Assembly (NCBI RefSeq): GCF_000278115.1
Contig: NZ_JH725115.1
Location: 1-64,000, forward strand
DNA: 64,000 nucleotides
Origin: Bartonella sp. DB5-6
GTDB lineage: Bacteria > Pseudomonadota > Alphaproteobacteria > Rhizobiales > Rhizobiaceae
Reading direction: 5' to 3'
This document shows positions 1 to 9,947 of this stretch, in pieces; the first letter of the stretch is position 1, and each line of letters begins with the position of its first letter. The position numbers and the translations under genes are program-made. The notes beneath the pieces are model-generated. The model was not told the origin of the DNA and ran no database searches. It saw only the letters and a program-made list of their open reading frames with translations.

Positions 1-316
1 AAAATGGTCAAATGAATCATGCATAAAAATGTGGATTCCAAAGGGGTTTCATAGAAAATGATTGCATATAACCTCTTGACTTTATTATGTTTTTTATATA
101 TAATGTGTATTTTTATTCGGAACTCTCGTTTAAGTAGCAAAACAGTAAATGATCATGACAGATTGATTTATTATTTTCCCACAGGCAGGTTAAAATATCT
201 GCTAAAGTATTTCTTTTCTACTAGGACTCTCATTGTAAAGCATTGCATAAGAGCTCTAACTCTTGTATCGTTCTTAACGAACGAAAATAAATGGCGTCCT
301 TCCTTCCAGAAAAACA
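1..316. other. non-coding stretch upstream of cobS
   Basis: No frame on either strand carries a recognisable protein. The longest open frame, starting at 58, runs into cobS in another frame, has no family resemblance and has no convincing ribosome site. In related genomes the gene before cobS is usually a J-domain or BolA-like gene; nothing like either is visible here. It presumably holds the cobS promoter, which I cannot place. Confidence 0.5.
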
Positions 317-1303
317 ATGACAAAAACAAAGCTTCCCGTCGAAAATGTGCCCGATATTACGCTCTGCGCTCGTGATCTGTTTAATATTGATACAGATATG
401 AAAGTGCCCGCTTTTAGCACAAAAACCCCCCACGTTCCTGATGTAGATCCCGATTATCTTTTTGATCAACAAACAACTTTAGCGATTTTAGCAGGTTTCG
501 CATTTAACCGCCGTGTTATGGTTTCTGGCTATCACGGTACAGGTAAATCGACACATATTGAACAAGTTGCTGCACGTCTCAATTGGCCTTGTATCCGAAT
601 TAATCTCGACAGTCATGTCAGCCGCATTGATCTGGTAGGAAAAGATGCCATTGTTTTAAAAGACGGCTTACAAATCACTGAATTTAAAGAAGGTATTTTA
701 CCATGGGCTTATCAGAACAATATTGCCCTTGTTTTCGATGAATATGATGCAGGTCGTCCCGATGTTATGTTTGTCATCCAACGTGTCCTTGAAGCCTCTG
801 GACGGTTAAGCTTGCTTGATCAAAGCCGTGTCATCACACCTCATCCAGCATTTCGCCTTTTTGCGACCGCAAATACCATTGGTCTTGGCGATACAACAGG
901 GCTTTATCATGGTACACAACAAATTAATCAAGCACAAATGGACCGCTGGTCCATCGTAACGATACTAAATTATTTGCCCCATGATAAAGAAATTGATATC
1001 GTTTGTTCAAAAGTAAAGTCTTTTCAGACAACAGAAGGAAAAAAGACAATTTCACAAATGGTTCATGTTGCTGATATGGTACGCCAATCTTTTATCAACG
1101 GAGATCTTTCAACAGTCATGAGCCCACGCACCGTCATTACTTGGGCCGAAAATACGACCATTTTTCAAAATGTTGGATTTGCCTTTCGGTTAACTTTTCT
1201 CAATAAATGTGATGAACTAGAACATGCTACTGTCGCAGAATTTTATCAACGTGCCTTTGGGCAAGAACTTCCCGAATCACTCATTCATGGTGTTTTGCCT
1301 TAA
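317..1303 (+). CDS. cobS: cobaltochelatase subunit CobS (AAA+ ATPase)
   Basis: CobS is the AAA+ ATPase subunit of the aerobic cobaltochelatase, which with CobT and CobN inserts cobalt into hydrogenobyrinic acid a,c-diamide in the cytoplasm. The 328-residue protein has the usual family length. A Walker A motif (GYHGTGKST) lies at residues 71-79 and a Walker B motif (ALVFDEYD) ends at 144, with D141-E142 as the acidic pair. It is followed after a 5-14 base gap by cobT, so the two are co-transcribed. CobN and the rest of the cobalamin pathway are not in this window. In Bartonella the pathway is thought to be missing, so the pair may act as a MoxR/VWA-like chaperone rather than a chelatase; that is inference. 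Confidence 0.93.
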   Translation: MTKTKLPVENVPDITLCARDLFNIDTDMKVPAFSTKTPHVPDVDPDYLFDQQTTLAILAGFAFNRRVMVSGYHGTGKSTHIEQVAARLNWPCIRINLDSHVSRIDLVGKDAIVLKDGLQITEFKEGILPWAYQNNIALVFDEYDAGRPDVMFVIQRVLEASGRLSLLDQSRVITPHPAFRLFATANTIGLGDTTGLYHGTQQINQAQMDRWSIVTILNYLPHDKEIDIVCSKVKSFQTTEGKKTISQMVHVADMVRQSFINGDLSTVMSPRTVITWAENTTIFQNVGFAFRLTFLNKCDELEHATVAEFYQRAFGQELPESLIHGVLP

Positions 1304-1317
1304 AGGATATGTCAATC

Positions 1318-3219
1318 ATGGCTGCCAAGACTGGCAACAATAGCGAAAATCTCATAAACGATTCTCCCGACAATACTCTTGATACTGAAGCTTTTAAAAA
1401 AGCACTTTCCACCTGTATCCGTGCAATTGCTTGCACGCCTAACCTTGAAATTTCCTTTAGCCACAACAGACCCTCGTTAAGCGGAAATGATGCACGCTTA
1501 CCAGAATTGCCACAACATGCAACAGATAAAGATATAAAAATTACCCGCGGATTAGGAGATTCTATGGCACTACGCAAAGCGTGGCATGACAACAACATCC
1601 ACACGCAATTCGCACCACTAGAATCAGAAGCACGCGCCATTTTTGATGCTCTTGAGCAAACACGTGTTGAAACAATCGGCACTTTAGCCATGGAGGGAAT
1701 TGCACAAAACCTTGATGTAATGCTCGCGGATAAATATAAAAGAGCCCATTATCAAAAGATAAGCAGCCAAAGTGAAGCGCCCATACAAGAAGCCATCGCG
1801 CTTTTACTCCGCGAAAAAACAACAAAACGCTCTACTCCAAAAGAAGCAGGACCTGTCTTGGAGTTATGGCGTCAAGAAATTGAACAAAAAGCCGCAATAG
1901 AACTGAACGAACTGACACATCATATCCATAACCAACATGCTTTTGCACAGATTGTCCGTCGAATGCTTGTTACACTCAAAATTTCAACCAAACTAGAAGA
2001 AAATTCTGACAATGAAAACAATAAAAAAATAAAAAACGGCTGTGAACCACAAAACCAAGCAGAAGAAGAAAGCAAAAACAAAAAACACGCTCAGAACAAA
2101 GAAAAAGCGACAACTGAACAAGAAAGCGATGTGCAAGACAAAGGAAAAACGCAAGCGACACAATCACACGAAAATGATAAAGCCGAGGAAGAACAAGAAA
2201 GAAGCCCTTGGCAGAGAAAATCGAACAAATCTAAACGCTTTTTCACCATTCCAGAACAAATGGAAAAACTTGGCAATTATAAAGTTTTTACCCGTCAATT
2301 TGATGAAGTTTTGGAAGCAACAGCTTTTTGTTCTGAAAGCGAATTGGATCGCTTGCGCCATTATCTTGATAAACAAATCAATCATCTCCAAAACATTGTT
2401 GGACGCTTAGCAAACCGCTTACAGCGCCGCCTCATGGCACAACAAAATCGTAATTGGAACTTTGACCTTGAGGAAGGGTATCTTGATACAGCACGACTCC
2501 CACGCCTTATCATTGATCCCACACAACCACTCTCTTTCAAAATGGAAAGTAAGACGCAATTTCGAGATACCGTTGTTTCACTCCTCATTGATAATTCAGG
2601 CTCAATGCGAGGACGGCCAATTACTGTTGCAGCAAGTTGCACGGATATTTTAGCACAAACTCTTGAACGTTGTGGAGTTAAAGTCGAAATTTTAGGCTTT
2701 ACCACCAAAACTTGGAAAGGAGGAAAATCACGTGAACAATGGCTTACCCAAAACAAACCCAATAACCCAGGACGCCTTAATGATTTATGTCATATCATCT
2801 ATAAAAGTGCTGATACACCATGGCGTCGCGCACGGCGTAATTTAGGTTTAATGATGCAGGAGGGATTACTGAAAGAAAATATTGATGGTGAAGCATTGAT
2901 TTGGGCGCATCAACGTCTTTTATCACGGCGTGAACAGCGTCGTATTCTCATGGTTATTTCTGATGGAGCTCCTGTTGACGATTCAACACTGTCCGTTAAT
3001 TCTAGCAATTATCTTGAAAGGCATTTACGAGCCGTGATTCAAGAAATCCAGACACATTCACCTATAGAACTCATTGCAATTGGGATTGGTCATGACGTTA
3101 CACGCTATTATCAACACGCTGTAACAATTATGAATGCCGAAGAACTTGCCAATGCTATAACAAAACAATTAGAAACACTTTTTAGCGATAAGAAACTTTA
3201 TTCTCATAAGAAATTTTAA
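1318..3219 (+). CDS. cobT: cobaltochelatase subunit CobT (VWA domain)
   Basis: CobT partners the CobS ATPase ring in cobalt insertion. The N-terminal half is followed by a long, highly charged Glu/Lys/Gln-rich linker at about residues 217-305, typical of CobT. The C-terminal half is a von Willebrand A domain with the MIDAS motif DNSGS at about residues 425-429 and a later ISDGAP segment. Length (633 residues) matches the family. The frame is open from an ATG at 1309, but the AGGA at 1304-1307 sits almost on top of it; the ATG at 1318 has proper spacing and is chosen. It forms an operon with cobS. About 400 bases without a gene follow. Confidence 0.92.
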   Translation: MAAKTGNNSENLINDSPDNTLDTEAFKKALSTCIRAIACTPNLEISFSHNRPSLSGNDARLPELPQHATDKDIKITRGLGDSMALRKAWHDNNIHTQFAPLESEARAIFDALEQTRVETIGTLAMEGIAQNLDVMLADKYKRAHYQKISSQSEAPIQEAIALLLREKTTKRSTPKEAGPVLELWRQEIEQKAAIELNELTHHIHNQHAFAQIVRRMLVTLKISTKLEENSDNENNKKIKNGCEPQNQAEEESKNKKHAQNKEKATTEQESDVQDKGKTQATQSHENDKAEEEQERSPWQRKSNKSKRFFTIPEQMEKLGNYKVFTRQFDEVLEATAFCSESELDRLRHYLDKQINHLQNIVGRLANRLQRRLMAQQNRNWNFDLEEGYLDTARLPRLIIDPTQPLSFKMESKTQFRDTVVSLLIDNSGSMRGRPITVAASCTDILAQTLERCGVKVEILGFTTKTWKGGKSREQWLTQNKPNNPGRLNDLCHIIYKSADTPWRRARRNLGLMMQEGLLKENIDGEALIWAHQRLLSRREQRRILMVISDGAPVDDSTLSVNSSNYLERHLRAVIQEIQTHSPIELIAIGIGHDVTRYYQHAVTIMNAEELANAITKQLETLFSDKKLYSHKKF

Positions 3220-3619
3220 AAAACTCCTCAATCAGTAACGATTATATTTTGACGTTAAAATATGCGTCTATACAAGCCAGAATCATCACTCTATTTGCCA
3301 CACCTCAAAAAGTTACAATTGCATTCACATTTAGATCATTCATGAAAAGCATTTTGTGCCCTTTCTCAAACGACTTTTATTCACACATTGGATACAACCG
3401 TGACATACGAATGAATGATGATTCATAATAAGAGGACTTGAAAGAGATAGGCCTTATTGTATCCAGAACTCTTATCCAACTTGCAAAAGGATAAGGCATC
3501 CTTATAAATCAGTGTGTTATTATAAAAATATTTTTACCAAACATGACTCTAAAACACTACTCTTACAAAACACAACGTATAATCTTTTCAGCTTCAAGAA
3601 AATGAGAGAATAAAGATGG
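3220..3619. other. non-coding stretch between convergent cobT and the transporter gene
   Basis: About 400 bases between two convergent genes. I see no open frame with family resemblance on either strand. A short inverted repeat AAGGAT/ATCCTT lies near 3487-3503. No strong GC-rich terminator is visible. Confidence 0.45.
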
Positions 3620-4306
3620 TTATTTACGACCAACAAAAGATGAATCATCCTTTGAATAATTTTGATAAAGAGGGATCCCCACAGCGCTAAGGATTGTTCC
3701 ATAAGGAATCAACATAAGGAGACTCATAACAATTTTTACCGAAAAATCTCCAAAAGCAAGTGAAAGCCATACTGGAATCTCAACCCCCCAAAAAACAATG
3801 CTTTCCATGAGTAAACTATTAGCATACCCTGTCATCTGATCGATAAAGGTAAAAAAGCTAGAAAAAGCAAGAGCAAAAAACACAACTGTATCCAACGCTG
3901 AACCAACCAACGCTGCTGATAGCGGCGCTTTCCACCACGTTTTACGTCGTAAAGGAGTAAAAACAATAATATCCAAGAGCTGACCAAATAAAAATGCTAA
4001 ACTAGAAGCAATTGCCAGACGCGGCGTAGCTAGGATCCAAGAAACAAAAACACCAGCAAAAAAACCAGCATAAACCACACGCCGTGCAGCAGATGGACCA
4101 TAAAAACGATTGGTTAAATCATTAATCAGAAAAGCAATCGGATAGGTAAAAGCACCATAGGTCAAAAGTTCATTCAACCCAAACCAATAGACAGGATACT
4201 GAACCAAAACATTAGAAGCAGTAACAGTAAAACACATTGCAAAGATAGAAAAAACTATAAATCTTCTCTCTTGCTGTGCTAACAAAAACCTGCGCTCTGG
4301 AAACAT
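3620..4306 (-). CDS. queuosine precursor transporter, YhhQ/VUT family
   Basis: An integral membrane protein of the YhhQ (DUF165, vitamin uptake-like) family, which imports the queuosine precursors preQ0/preQ1 across the inner membrane for tRNA modification. The family signature NDLTNRFYG is at about residues 63-71, followed by ARRVVYAGF. Roughly six hydrophobic helices span the 228 residues, the usual length. Conserved acidic and Asn residues in the second and later helices fit the family. It lies 117 bases downstream of rpmB on the same strand. The exact substrate (preQ0, preQ1 or queuine) cannot be told from sequence. Confidence 0.88.
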   Translation of the reverse strand: MFPERRFLLAQQERRFIVFSIFAMCFTVTASNVLVQYPVYWFGLNELLTYGAFTYPIAFLINDLTNRFYGPSAARRVVYAGFFAGVFVSWILATPRLAIASSLAFLFGQLLDIIVFTPLRRKTWWKAPLSAALVGSALDTVVFFALAFSSFFTFIDQMTGYANSLLMESIVFWGVEIPVWLSLAFGDFSVKIVMSLLMLIPYGTILSAVGIPLYQNYSKDDSSFVGRK

Positions 4307-4423
4307 TTTTTTACTTTGGTAATGGAATCGATCAAATACAACGACAAAACCGTAGAAAACTGAAAGAATACACTCCTATAGAAAGGAAACAAACAACCCA
4401 ACAGCGTAATATATCAAAGACAA

Positions 4424-4729
4424 TTACGCTGCTTGCTCAGCCTCTTGTTCAGCTTTTTTCTTAACAATTTGGCGCTTTAACAAGCGCGCACGTTGCGATA
4501 ACTCTTTATCAGCAGCTTTAACCAAAAAACCATCAAGACCACCGCGGTGCTCAACAGAACGCAAAGCACTTGCCGAAACACGCAAACGGTAACTCTGCTG
4601 TAACACTTCGGAAATCAATGTCACATTGCAAAGATTTGGTAAAAAACGACGACGGGTTTTATTGTTTGCATGGCTAACATTATTACCATACAGAACTGTT
4701 TTTCCTGTCAATTCGCAGGCACGAGACAT
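4424..4729 (-). CDS. rpmB: 50S ribosomal protein L28
   Basis: L28 is a structural protein of the large ribosomal subunit. The protein begins [20 protein letters not shown], the classic L28 start, followed by the basic segment [11 protein letters not shown] and a Lys/Glu-rich C-terminus. Translated from the ATG at 4729 it is 101 residues, slightly longer than the bacterial norm and typical of alphaproteobacteria. A GTG further upstream at 4738 is in frame, but the AGGTGAA at 4734-4740 is correctly spaced only for 4729. It is read as a single gene with the YhhQ transporter downstream. Confidence 0.97.
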   Translation of the reverse strand: MSRACELTGKTVLYGNNVSHANNKTRRRFLPNLCNVTLISEVLQQSYRLRVSASALRSVEHRGGLDGFLVKAADKELSQRARLLKRQIVKKKAEQEAEQAA

Positions 4730-5005
4730 AAACTTCACCTTTAAACTCTAAAAAACTTTTCAATCCCAATACCTGCAAAATAGAACGAACAAAAAAACGC
4801 ACAACACTACCTTGAACGAGTACTATTGGGAAACTGCTTTTCTAATAAGGCGTTGACAACAAAAGGTCAAGCCTTTTGTAAAACCTTTTGCATCCCTTAT
4901 TGGCTCATTCTTTTATCATTTCCCATAAAAGGCATACAAAATGCTTTTTTTTAATGCTCACCGTGCTAAAAGAACTCTTATCATACTATAAAGGAAGCAT
5001 CAATC

Positions 5006-5782
5006 ATGAACCAAACAGATCTTTCCATGACAGAGCTTCAACAAAAACACACCAGTTTTTCTTCACTTGTGTTCGGTATTTTATGTATATGTTTTTTTCT
5101 TCTCTTTAGTGCATTAGGTGTATGGCAAGTACAACGATTAAATTGGAAAACAAACCTTATCATCAGTGCCAATCAACGTGTCCATTTGCCTCCCATAAAA
5201 GCACCACCGCAAGATCAATGGGCGCATACCACTTTTGAAAAAGATGAATATCGCCCTGTCATCATTACGGGAAAATTTTTGACAGATAAAAATATTTTTG
5301 TCACTGCCGTTGCTCAAGATACCACGGGCTACTGGGTTTTAACCCCTTTACAAACAGCTGACAACACATTAACCTTTGTGAATCGTGGTTTTATCCCCAT
5401 GGACGCACGCCATGACTTTCAAAACTCAGAGCAATCACACACAAACATCCCGCATTCTGCCACAGAGATAAAACAAACGACAGTTATAGGTTTGTTACGC
5501 ATGAGTGAGAAAAATGGTTTTTTTCCACGCAAAAATAATCCTGACACGAACTTATGGTATACGCGCGATCTTCCTGCTATGGCACAAAAGCTTGGCCTAT
5601 CCACTGTTGCTCCTTATTTCATCGATGCTAGCAAAAAAACAGATACACAAGCAGACCTCCCCATTGGTGGTCTCACTGTCGTACACTTTCAGAACAATCA
5701 TCTTGTCTATGCTATTACGTGGTTTACCTTAGCTGCAGGTGTTCTAGGAGCCTTTCTTTTCCTGCTACGGCAAAAAAACTAA
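5006..5782 (+). CDS. SURF1 family cytochrome oxidase assembly protein
   Basis: SURF1 helps insert haem a into subunit I of aa3-type cytochrome c oxidase in the inner membrane. The 258-residue protein has the family topology: one N-terminal transmembrane helix at about residues 22-42 (ending in LGVWQVQRLNWK, the SURF1 hallmark), a periplasmic domain with FVNRGFIP and WYTRDLP segments, and a C-terminal helix at about 234-254 preceded by HLVYAITWF. A good AGGAAG ribosome site precedes the ATG. In relatives this gene often sits at the end of the ctaBGE cluster; here it stands alone, so the cluster has been split or lies elsewhere. Confidence 0.9.
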   Translation: MNQTDLSMTELQQKHTSFSSLVFGILCICFFLLFSALGVWQVQRLNWKTNLIISANQRVHLPPIKAPPQDQWAHTTFEKDEYRPVIITGKFLTDKNIFVTAVAQDTTGYWVLTPLQTADNTLTFVNRGFIPMDARHDFQNSEQSHTNIPHSATEIKQTTVIGLLRMSEKNGFFPRKNNPDTNLWYTRDLPAMAQKLGLSTVAPYFIDASKKTDTQADLPIGGLTVVHFQNNHLVYAITWFTLAAGVLGAFLFLLRQKN

Positions 5783-6075
5783 AAAAGATTAGAGGCTAGA
5801 TACTCACCTTATAAAACATAACTGTTAAATAGCCTTGCTTTAAAAAGCGTATATTCCACAACAGAACATACCATCACACCATTGTGTTGAGAGTTTTACA
5901 CACCACTCCCTTTGTTTTTTCAAGAAACAGCACACAGCAAACACCAAGGTAAATACATAAACATCACCCTTACACGCGCCCTCTTTATTTCAGCAAAAAC
6001 AGAGAGAAAAAACGCCCTCATAAGACACTCTCCCTTACAATAAAATACTCTCTCAAATGCCCCTATAAACAAATT

Positions 6076-6228
6076 TTAGAAAGATTTACGAGAATAAAGC
6101 CGTGCAATTGAATCAATATTACCACGACAAATACCAAGATCATTAAGTTCATATATTGAAAGATGACTCAATGCATTAACTGTCCGACGATAACGACGCC
6201 AATTATTATAAAACCGCAGAATACTCAT
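6076..6228 (-). CDS. DUF1127 small basic protein, 50 residues
   Basis: A short gene on the minus strand from the ATG at 6228 to a TAA at 6076-6078. The product begins MSILRFYNNWRRYRRTVNAL and continues LSIYELNDLGICRGNIDSIARL, matching the DUF1127 pattern: an Arg-rich N-terminus, the LS..L.DIG core with small spacing, then I..IAR. Alphaproteobacterial DUF1127 proteins have been linked to RNA turnover and phosphate or stress adaptation; the function here is not known. It lies 158 bases downstream of purH on the same strand, possibly with its own promoter. Confidence 0.85.
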   Translation of the reverse strand: MSILRFYNNWRRYRRTVNALSHLSIYELNDLGICRGNIDSIARLYSRKSF

Positions 6229-6386
6229 ATTTTTTACTCAAATCCTATAATCATTCTCTTCAGAAGATAAGGTAGAGCAAATTACAAAAAAGAGTTGTGC
6301 TATAACTTCATAACAGATATGCACCTATGACACGATAAGCTTAACTAAAAATTTATCTCATACGAAAAGATCACCCACGAAAACCG

Positions 6387-8003
6387 TTAATGACGAAAAT
6401 GCCGTACACCTGTAAAAACCATGGCTAAACCATGCGCATCGGCAGCGGCAATCACCTCTTCATCACGCATTGATCCCCCCGGTTGAATAACCGCTGTTGC
6501 ACCTGCTTCAGCAACTGCTAATAAACCGTCTACAAAAGGAAAAAAAGCATCCGACGCAACCACAGACCCTTTCGCAGAAGATTCTGTTAAGCCTGCTCTT
6601 TGTGCACTTTCTTCAGCTTTACGCGCAGCGATTTTTGCTGAATCAATACGACTCATTTGTCCCGCACCAATTCCAACTGTTGCGCTATTTTTTGCATAAA
6701 CAATAGCATTTGATTTGACATGTTTAACTACCCGAAAAGCAAATTGAAGATCACGCATTTCATCTTGACTTGGCACCCGCTTTGTCACCACTTGCAATTT
6801 AAGATCATCAACTACCACATTATCACGCGATTGCACTAAAATCCCACCCGCAAGCGTTTTTGCAATCAACCCTCCACAACGAGGATTAGGAACATCACCT
6901 GTTACCAGCAAACGGAGATTTTTTTTCCTTGCAATAATTTCACGTGCTGCCATTGTTGCACCAGGAGCAATAATCACTTCCGTGAAAATTTTAACAATCT
7001 CTTCCGCACATTCTTCATCAAGAGGTTGATTTAAAGCAACAATTCCCCCAAACGCCGAAACATTATCACATTGTAGAGCTTTCAAATAAGCCTCTTTCAA
7101 ACTCCGCCCTTCTGCAACACCACAAGGGTTTGAATGCTTAATAAGAGCAACAGCAGCAGTCATTTTAGGATCAAATTCTGCCACAAGCTCAAATGCCGCA
7201 TCTGTATCATTCATATTGTTATAAGAGAGTGCTTTTCCTTGCAAAAGTTCAGCTGTTGCTACACCAAAACGTTTATCACTATTGCGATAAAATGCCGCCT
7301 GTTGATGCGGATTTTCCCCATAGCGCATAACGCTTTCAATATGACCAGAAAAACTTTGCCAAGATGGCATTTCAATTTTTAAATCCTGTGCAAACCATGC
7401 CGCTATCGCCGCATCATAAGCAGCAGTATGTTCATAAGCACGCATTGCTAATTGACGTCGTATGGATAAACTTAAACACCCATCATACTTCTTTAATTCA
7501 GCGAGAACCAATGCATAATCACGCACCACTGTTACAACACCTGTATAAGCATGATTCTTTGCCGCAGCGCGGATCATTGCCGGTCCACCGATATCAATAT
7601 TTTCAAGAATTGTTTGCCTATCCGCTCCAGATTGTGAAGTTTTTTCAAAAGGATAAAGATTCACGACCAAAAGATCGATTCCATGGATACCATGTTTCTC
7701 CATCGCATCTGCATGGCTAGGATTTTCTCTTACACCTAAGAGAGCACCATGAATTAAGGGATGAAGTGTTTTTACACGTCCATCCATTATTTCCGGAAAT
7801 CCTGTAACTTCGGCAACATCTTTTACCGGTAAATCAGCAGCCATTAAAGCTTTAGCTGTTCCTCCTGTTGAAATTAATTCAATACCGTAAGCGTGAAGCG
7901 CTTTTGCAAATGCAACCACGCCCGTTTTATCAGACACAGAAAGAAGAACACGCCGGACCCGATGAAGATCAGGTATGGGAAAATTTTTTGCAACAACACC
8001 CAT
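6387..8003 (-). CDS. purH: bifunctional AICAR transformylase / IMP cyclohydrolase PurH
   Basis: PurH catalyses the last two steps of IMP synthesis in the cytoplasm. The N-terminal MGS-like cyclohydrolase domain (about residues 14-190) opens with [12 protein letters not shown] and contains STGGTAKAL. The C-terminal transformylase domain carries the conserved [10 protein letters not shown] segment with the catalytic Lys-His pair, and [16 protein letters not shown] near the end. An upstream ATG at 8060 is in frame, but the family start is MGVVAKNF at 8003, preceded by AGGG; this gives 538 residues, the normal length. A heparinase-like gene lies upstream on the same strand, the order seen in Brucella and rhizobia. 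Confidence 0.97.
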   Translation of the reverse strand: MGVVAKNFPIPDLHRVRRVLLSVSDKTGVVAFAKALHAYGIELISTGGTAKALMAADLPVKDVAEVTGFPEIMDGRVKTLHPLIHGALLGVRENPSHADAMEKHGIHGIDLLVVNLYPFEKTSQSGADRQTILENIDIGGPAMIRAAAKNHAYTGVVTVVRDYALVLAELKKYDGCLSLSIRRQLAMRAYEHTAAYDAAIAAWFAQDLKIEMPSWQSFSGHIESVMRYGENPHQQAAFYRNSDKRFGVATAELLQGKALSYNNMNDTDAAFELVAEFDPKMTAAVALIKHSNPCGVAEGRSLKEAYLKALQCDNVSAFGGIVALNQPLDEECAEEIVKIFTEVIIAPGATMAAREIIARKKNLRLLVTGDVPNPRCGGLIAKTLAGGILVQSRDNVVVDDLKLQVVTKRVPSQDEMRDLQFAFRVVKHVKSNAIVYAKNSATVGIGAGQMSRIDSAKIAARKAEESAQRAGLTESSAKGSVVASDAFFPFVDGLLAVAEAGATAVIQPGGSMRDEEVIAAADAHGLAMVFTGVRHFRH

Positions 8004-8174
8004 AACAGGAACCCTAAAAATGAAATGGTTAAAATTCAAACAAAACTGGCTTACATGCATAAAGCCAGTTTATACATTCATAGCACATGCCTTTATCAAA
8101 ATACACTGAAAGGATAGAATGCTTTTTAATACACTAAAGAATAACTTTCTTTATCAATGTTATAAAAAAGCAAA

Positions 8175-9884
8175 TCATTGCTCTAACGGACAGCGGATAA
8201 AACGCCAACGAACCTTTTCCTGAAATGCAGGACGAAAATATAAAACAATCTGTTGTGTGCGTTGTGGTCCTGTTAGTGCAGCAAAATCAATGGAATCTTC
8301 AAGACAAATATCAGTGTCAGGCGATATAAAATACCACACTTGCTCATCCCCCACAGCTAAACGCACACGCTTACCATCGTAATTGACTTGAACTTGCGGA
8401 TGAAGATGAAACCGAACAGCAACATTATTTTGTTCACTTTGATCTATCTTATGTCTCTTGGAAGGCTCCTTGTTTGGCATAAAAAAGCGATCAAAACCCT
8501 CGATCATTTCTCCATTTGTCGCTAAAATAAGACCACGTTCATGAACAAGATTAAAAGGCCGCACATAACCATTATGGCTCGCAATAAAACCCGTTTTCTC
8601 TGAATCCTCTATACGACGCACTTTAACATCCGTTGGCCCTTCAAGAAGAAATGAAGTGCCACTTCTCTTTTTTTTATGAAAAATCCCCACCGAACAATCA
8701 TTAACCGTTGCTGTTGAATGTGCAGCAGTGAAACGCCCTAAATGTCGATATTCTTCACGCCCATAAGGATTAACACCCGTGTTGATAATAAAGCGGCTCC
8801 CATGTGAAGACATTTCAAAAGACAAACACCCCGAACAAGCGTATTGGGCAGCAGAGCGTGGCGGAAACTTTCCGGTATCCGCAAGCACTGTCGTTTTATT
8901 GGCTTGTAGACGTTGAAACCCTGAATAGCGTGCATAACTAAAAGGATGCCCTGCAGTCTCATCAAGCTGTAAAATTGCCAATAAGCGTTCGGGAACAAGA
9001 GGACCAACTCCATTAAAATGCGCTAATGTTTGGTCTTCATGAATAAAAAATCGTAAAGCTGGCAACATACGCTCAACAGAATCAATCAAAACACGCGGTG
9101 CTGTTTCATTACTACGCATAAAAAGGTGACGTAAAGACAATAAATCCGATAACAAATTGAGTAAAATAATAGGGCTACGCGAAATATGTCCGCCATCGAC
9201 CAAGATTTGGTGTGAAAGCTCTTCGATGAGAAAGGTTTGCACCTTTTTTTTCATTGCCGCAGAAACAGGCAAAGCAAGAGATGCAAATGTCAAAGCCACT
9301 GCTGCTTGTAAACGTTGGTCATTGTTTTCCATACTCGAAATCGTGACACGCAAATAACGAAATTGAAAACCAAGCGCACGCAAAAAGTTTTTCTCAAACC
9401 GTTCACTTGCTCCTTGTAATAACATTTTCGAATGACAGATCCACGAAATTAGACGCCGTGCCACAACCGGTGCACTCCAAGCAAGCCCCGTTACCTTTTT
9501 GCCACCATGATGAAACCAATCTTCTAAGAGAGAACGCGCATGTGCCACAGCTAAATCACTCTCCGCTGCCGCCATATGCCGCAACCAATGAAAATCATGA
9601 AGAGCAGCTTCCCATTCCGATGTTGGTGGAACTAATGAAAAAGGGGAAGCAACACCAGAATGAACAATATGACCGGCAAAAGCAAAACGACCATGATAAA
9701 ATTCGCGTGCCATCACCGGATCAGCTAAATGCAAATCAACGGGATGTGCTAAAATTTTATGGGGACGAAACCCTGAAAATCGCCAACGAAACAGCGGTCC
9801 TACCCATAAACGCCGTATAAATTGGTGTGCCCCATATACCAAATCCGACGTTTTTACTTGAGGTCCTTTTACCGCAATTGCCAC
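8175..9884 (-). CDS. heparinase II/III family protein
   Basis: A 569-residue protein of the heparinase II/III-like family found next to purH in Hyphomicrobiales. The N-terminal half is alpha-helical (about residues 20-330), containing FYHGRFAFAGH. The C-terminal half is the beta-rich heparinase II/III-like domain, with FEMSSHGSRFIINTG and AAHSTATVNDCSVG. True heparinases are polysaccharide lyases; substrate and activity of this group are unknown, and no classical signal peptide is visible. The start is a GTG at 9884, with GGAG seven bases upstream. It lies 171 bases before purH and 63 bases after the RsmB-like gene, all on the minus strand. Confidence 0.85.
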   Translation of the reverse strand: MAIAVKGPQVKTSDLVYGAHQFIRRLWVGPLFRWRFSGFRPHKILAHPVDLHLADPVMAREFYHGRFAFAGHIVHSGVASPFSLVPPTSEWEAALHDFHWLRHMAAAESDLAVAHARSLLEDWFHHGGKKVTGLAWSAPVVARRLISWICHSKMLLQGASERFEKNFLRALGFQFRYLRVTISSMENNDQRLQAAVALTFASLALPVSAAMKKKVQTFLIEELSHQILVDGGHISRSPIILLNLLSDLLSLRHLFMRSNETAPRVLIDSVERMLPALRFFIHEDQTLAHFNGVGPLVPERLLAILQLDETAGHPFSYARYSGFQRLQANKTTVLADTGKFPPRSAAQYACSGCLSFEMSSHGSRFIINTGVNPYGREEYRHLGRFTAAHSTATVNDCSVGIFHKKKRSGTSFLLEGPTDVKVRRIEDSEKTGFIASHNGYVRPFNLVHERGLILATNGEMIEGFDRFFMPNKEPSKRHKIDQSEQNNVAVRFHLHPQVQVNYDGKRVRLAVGDEQVWYFISPDTDICLEDSIDFAALTGPQRTQQIVLYFRPAFQEKVRWRFIRCPLEQ

Positions 9885-9947
9885 AATCTATCTCCATATA
9901 TGCTGAATCGTGTACAATTTCGGCCATTTTAGTAAATGAACCGTTAA

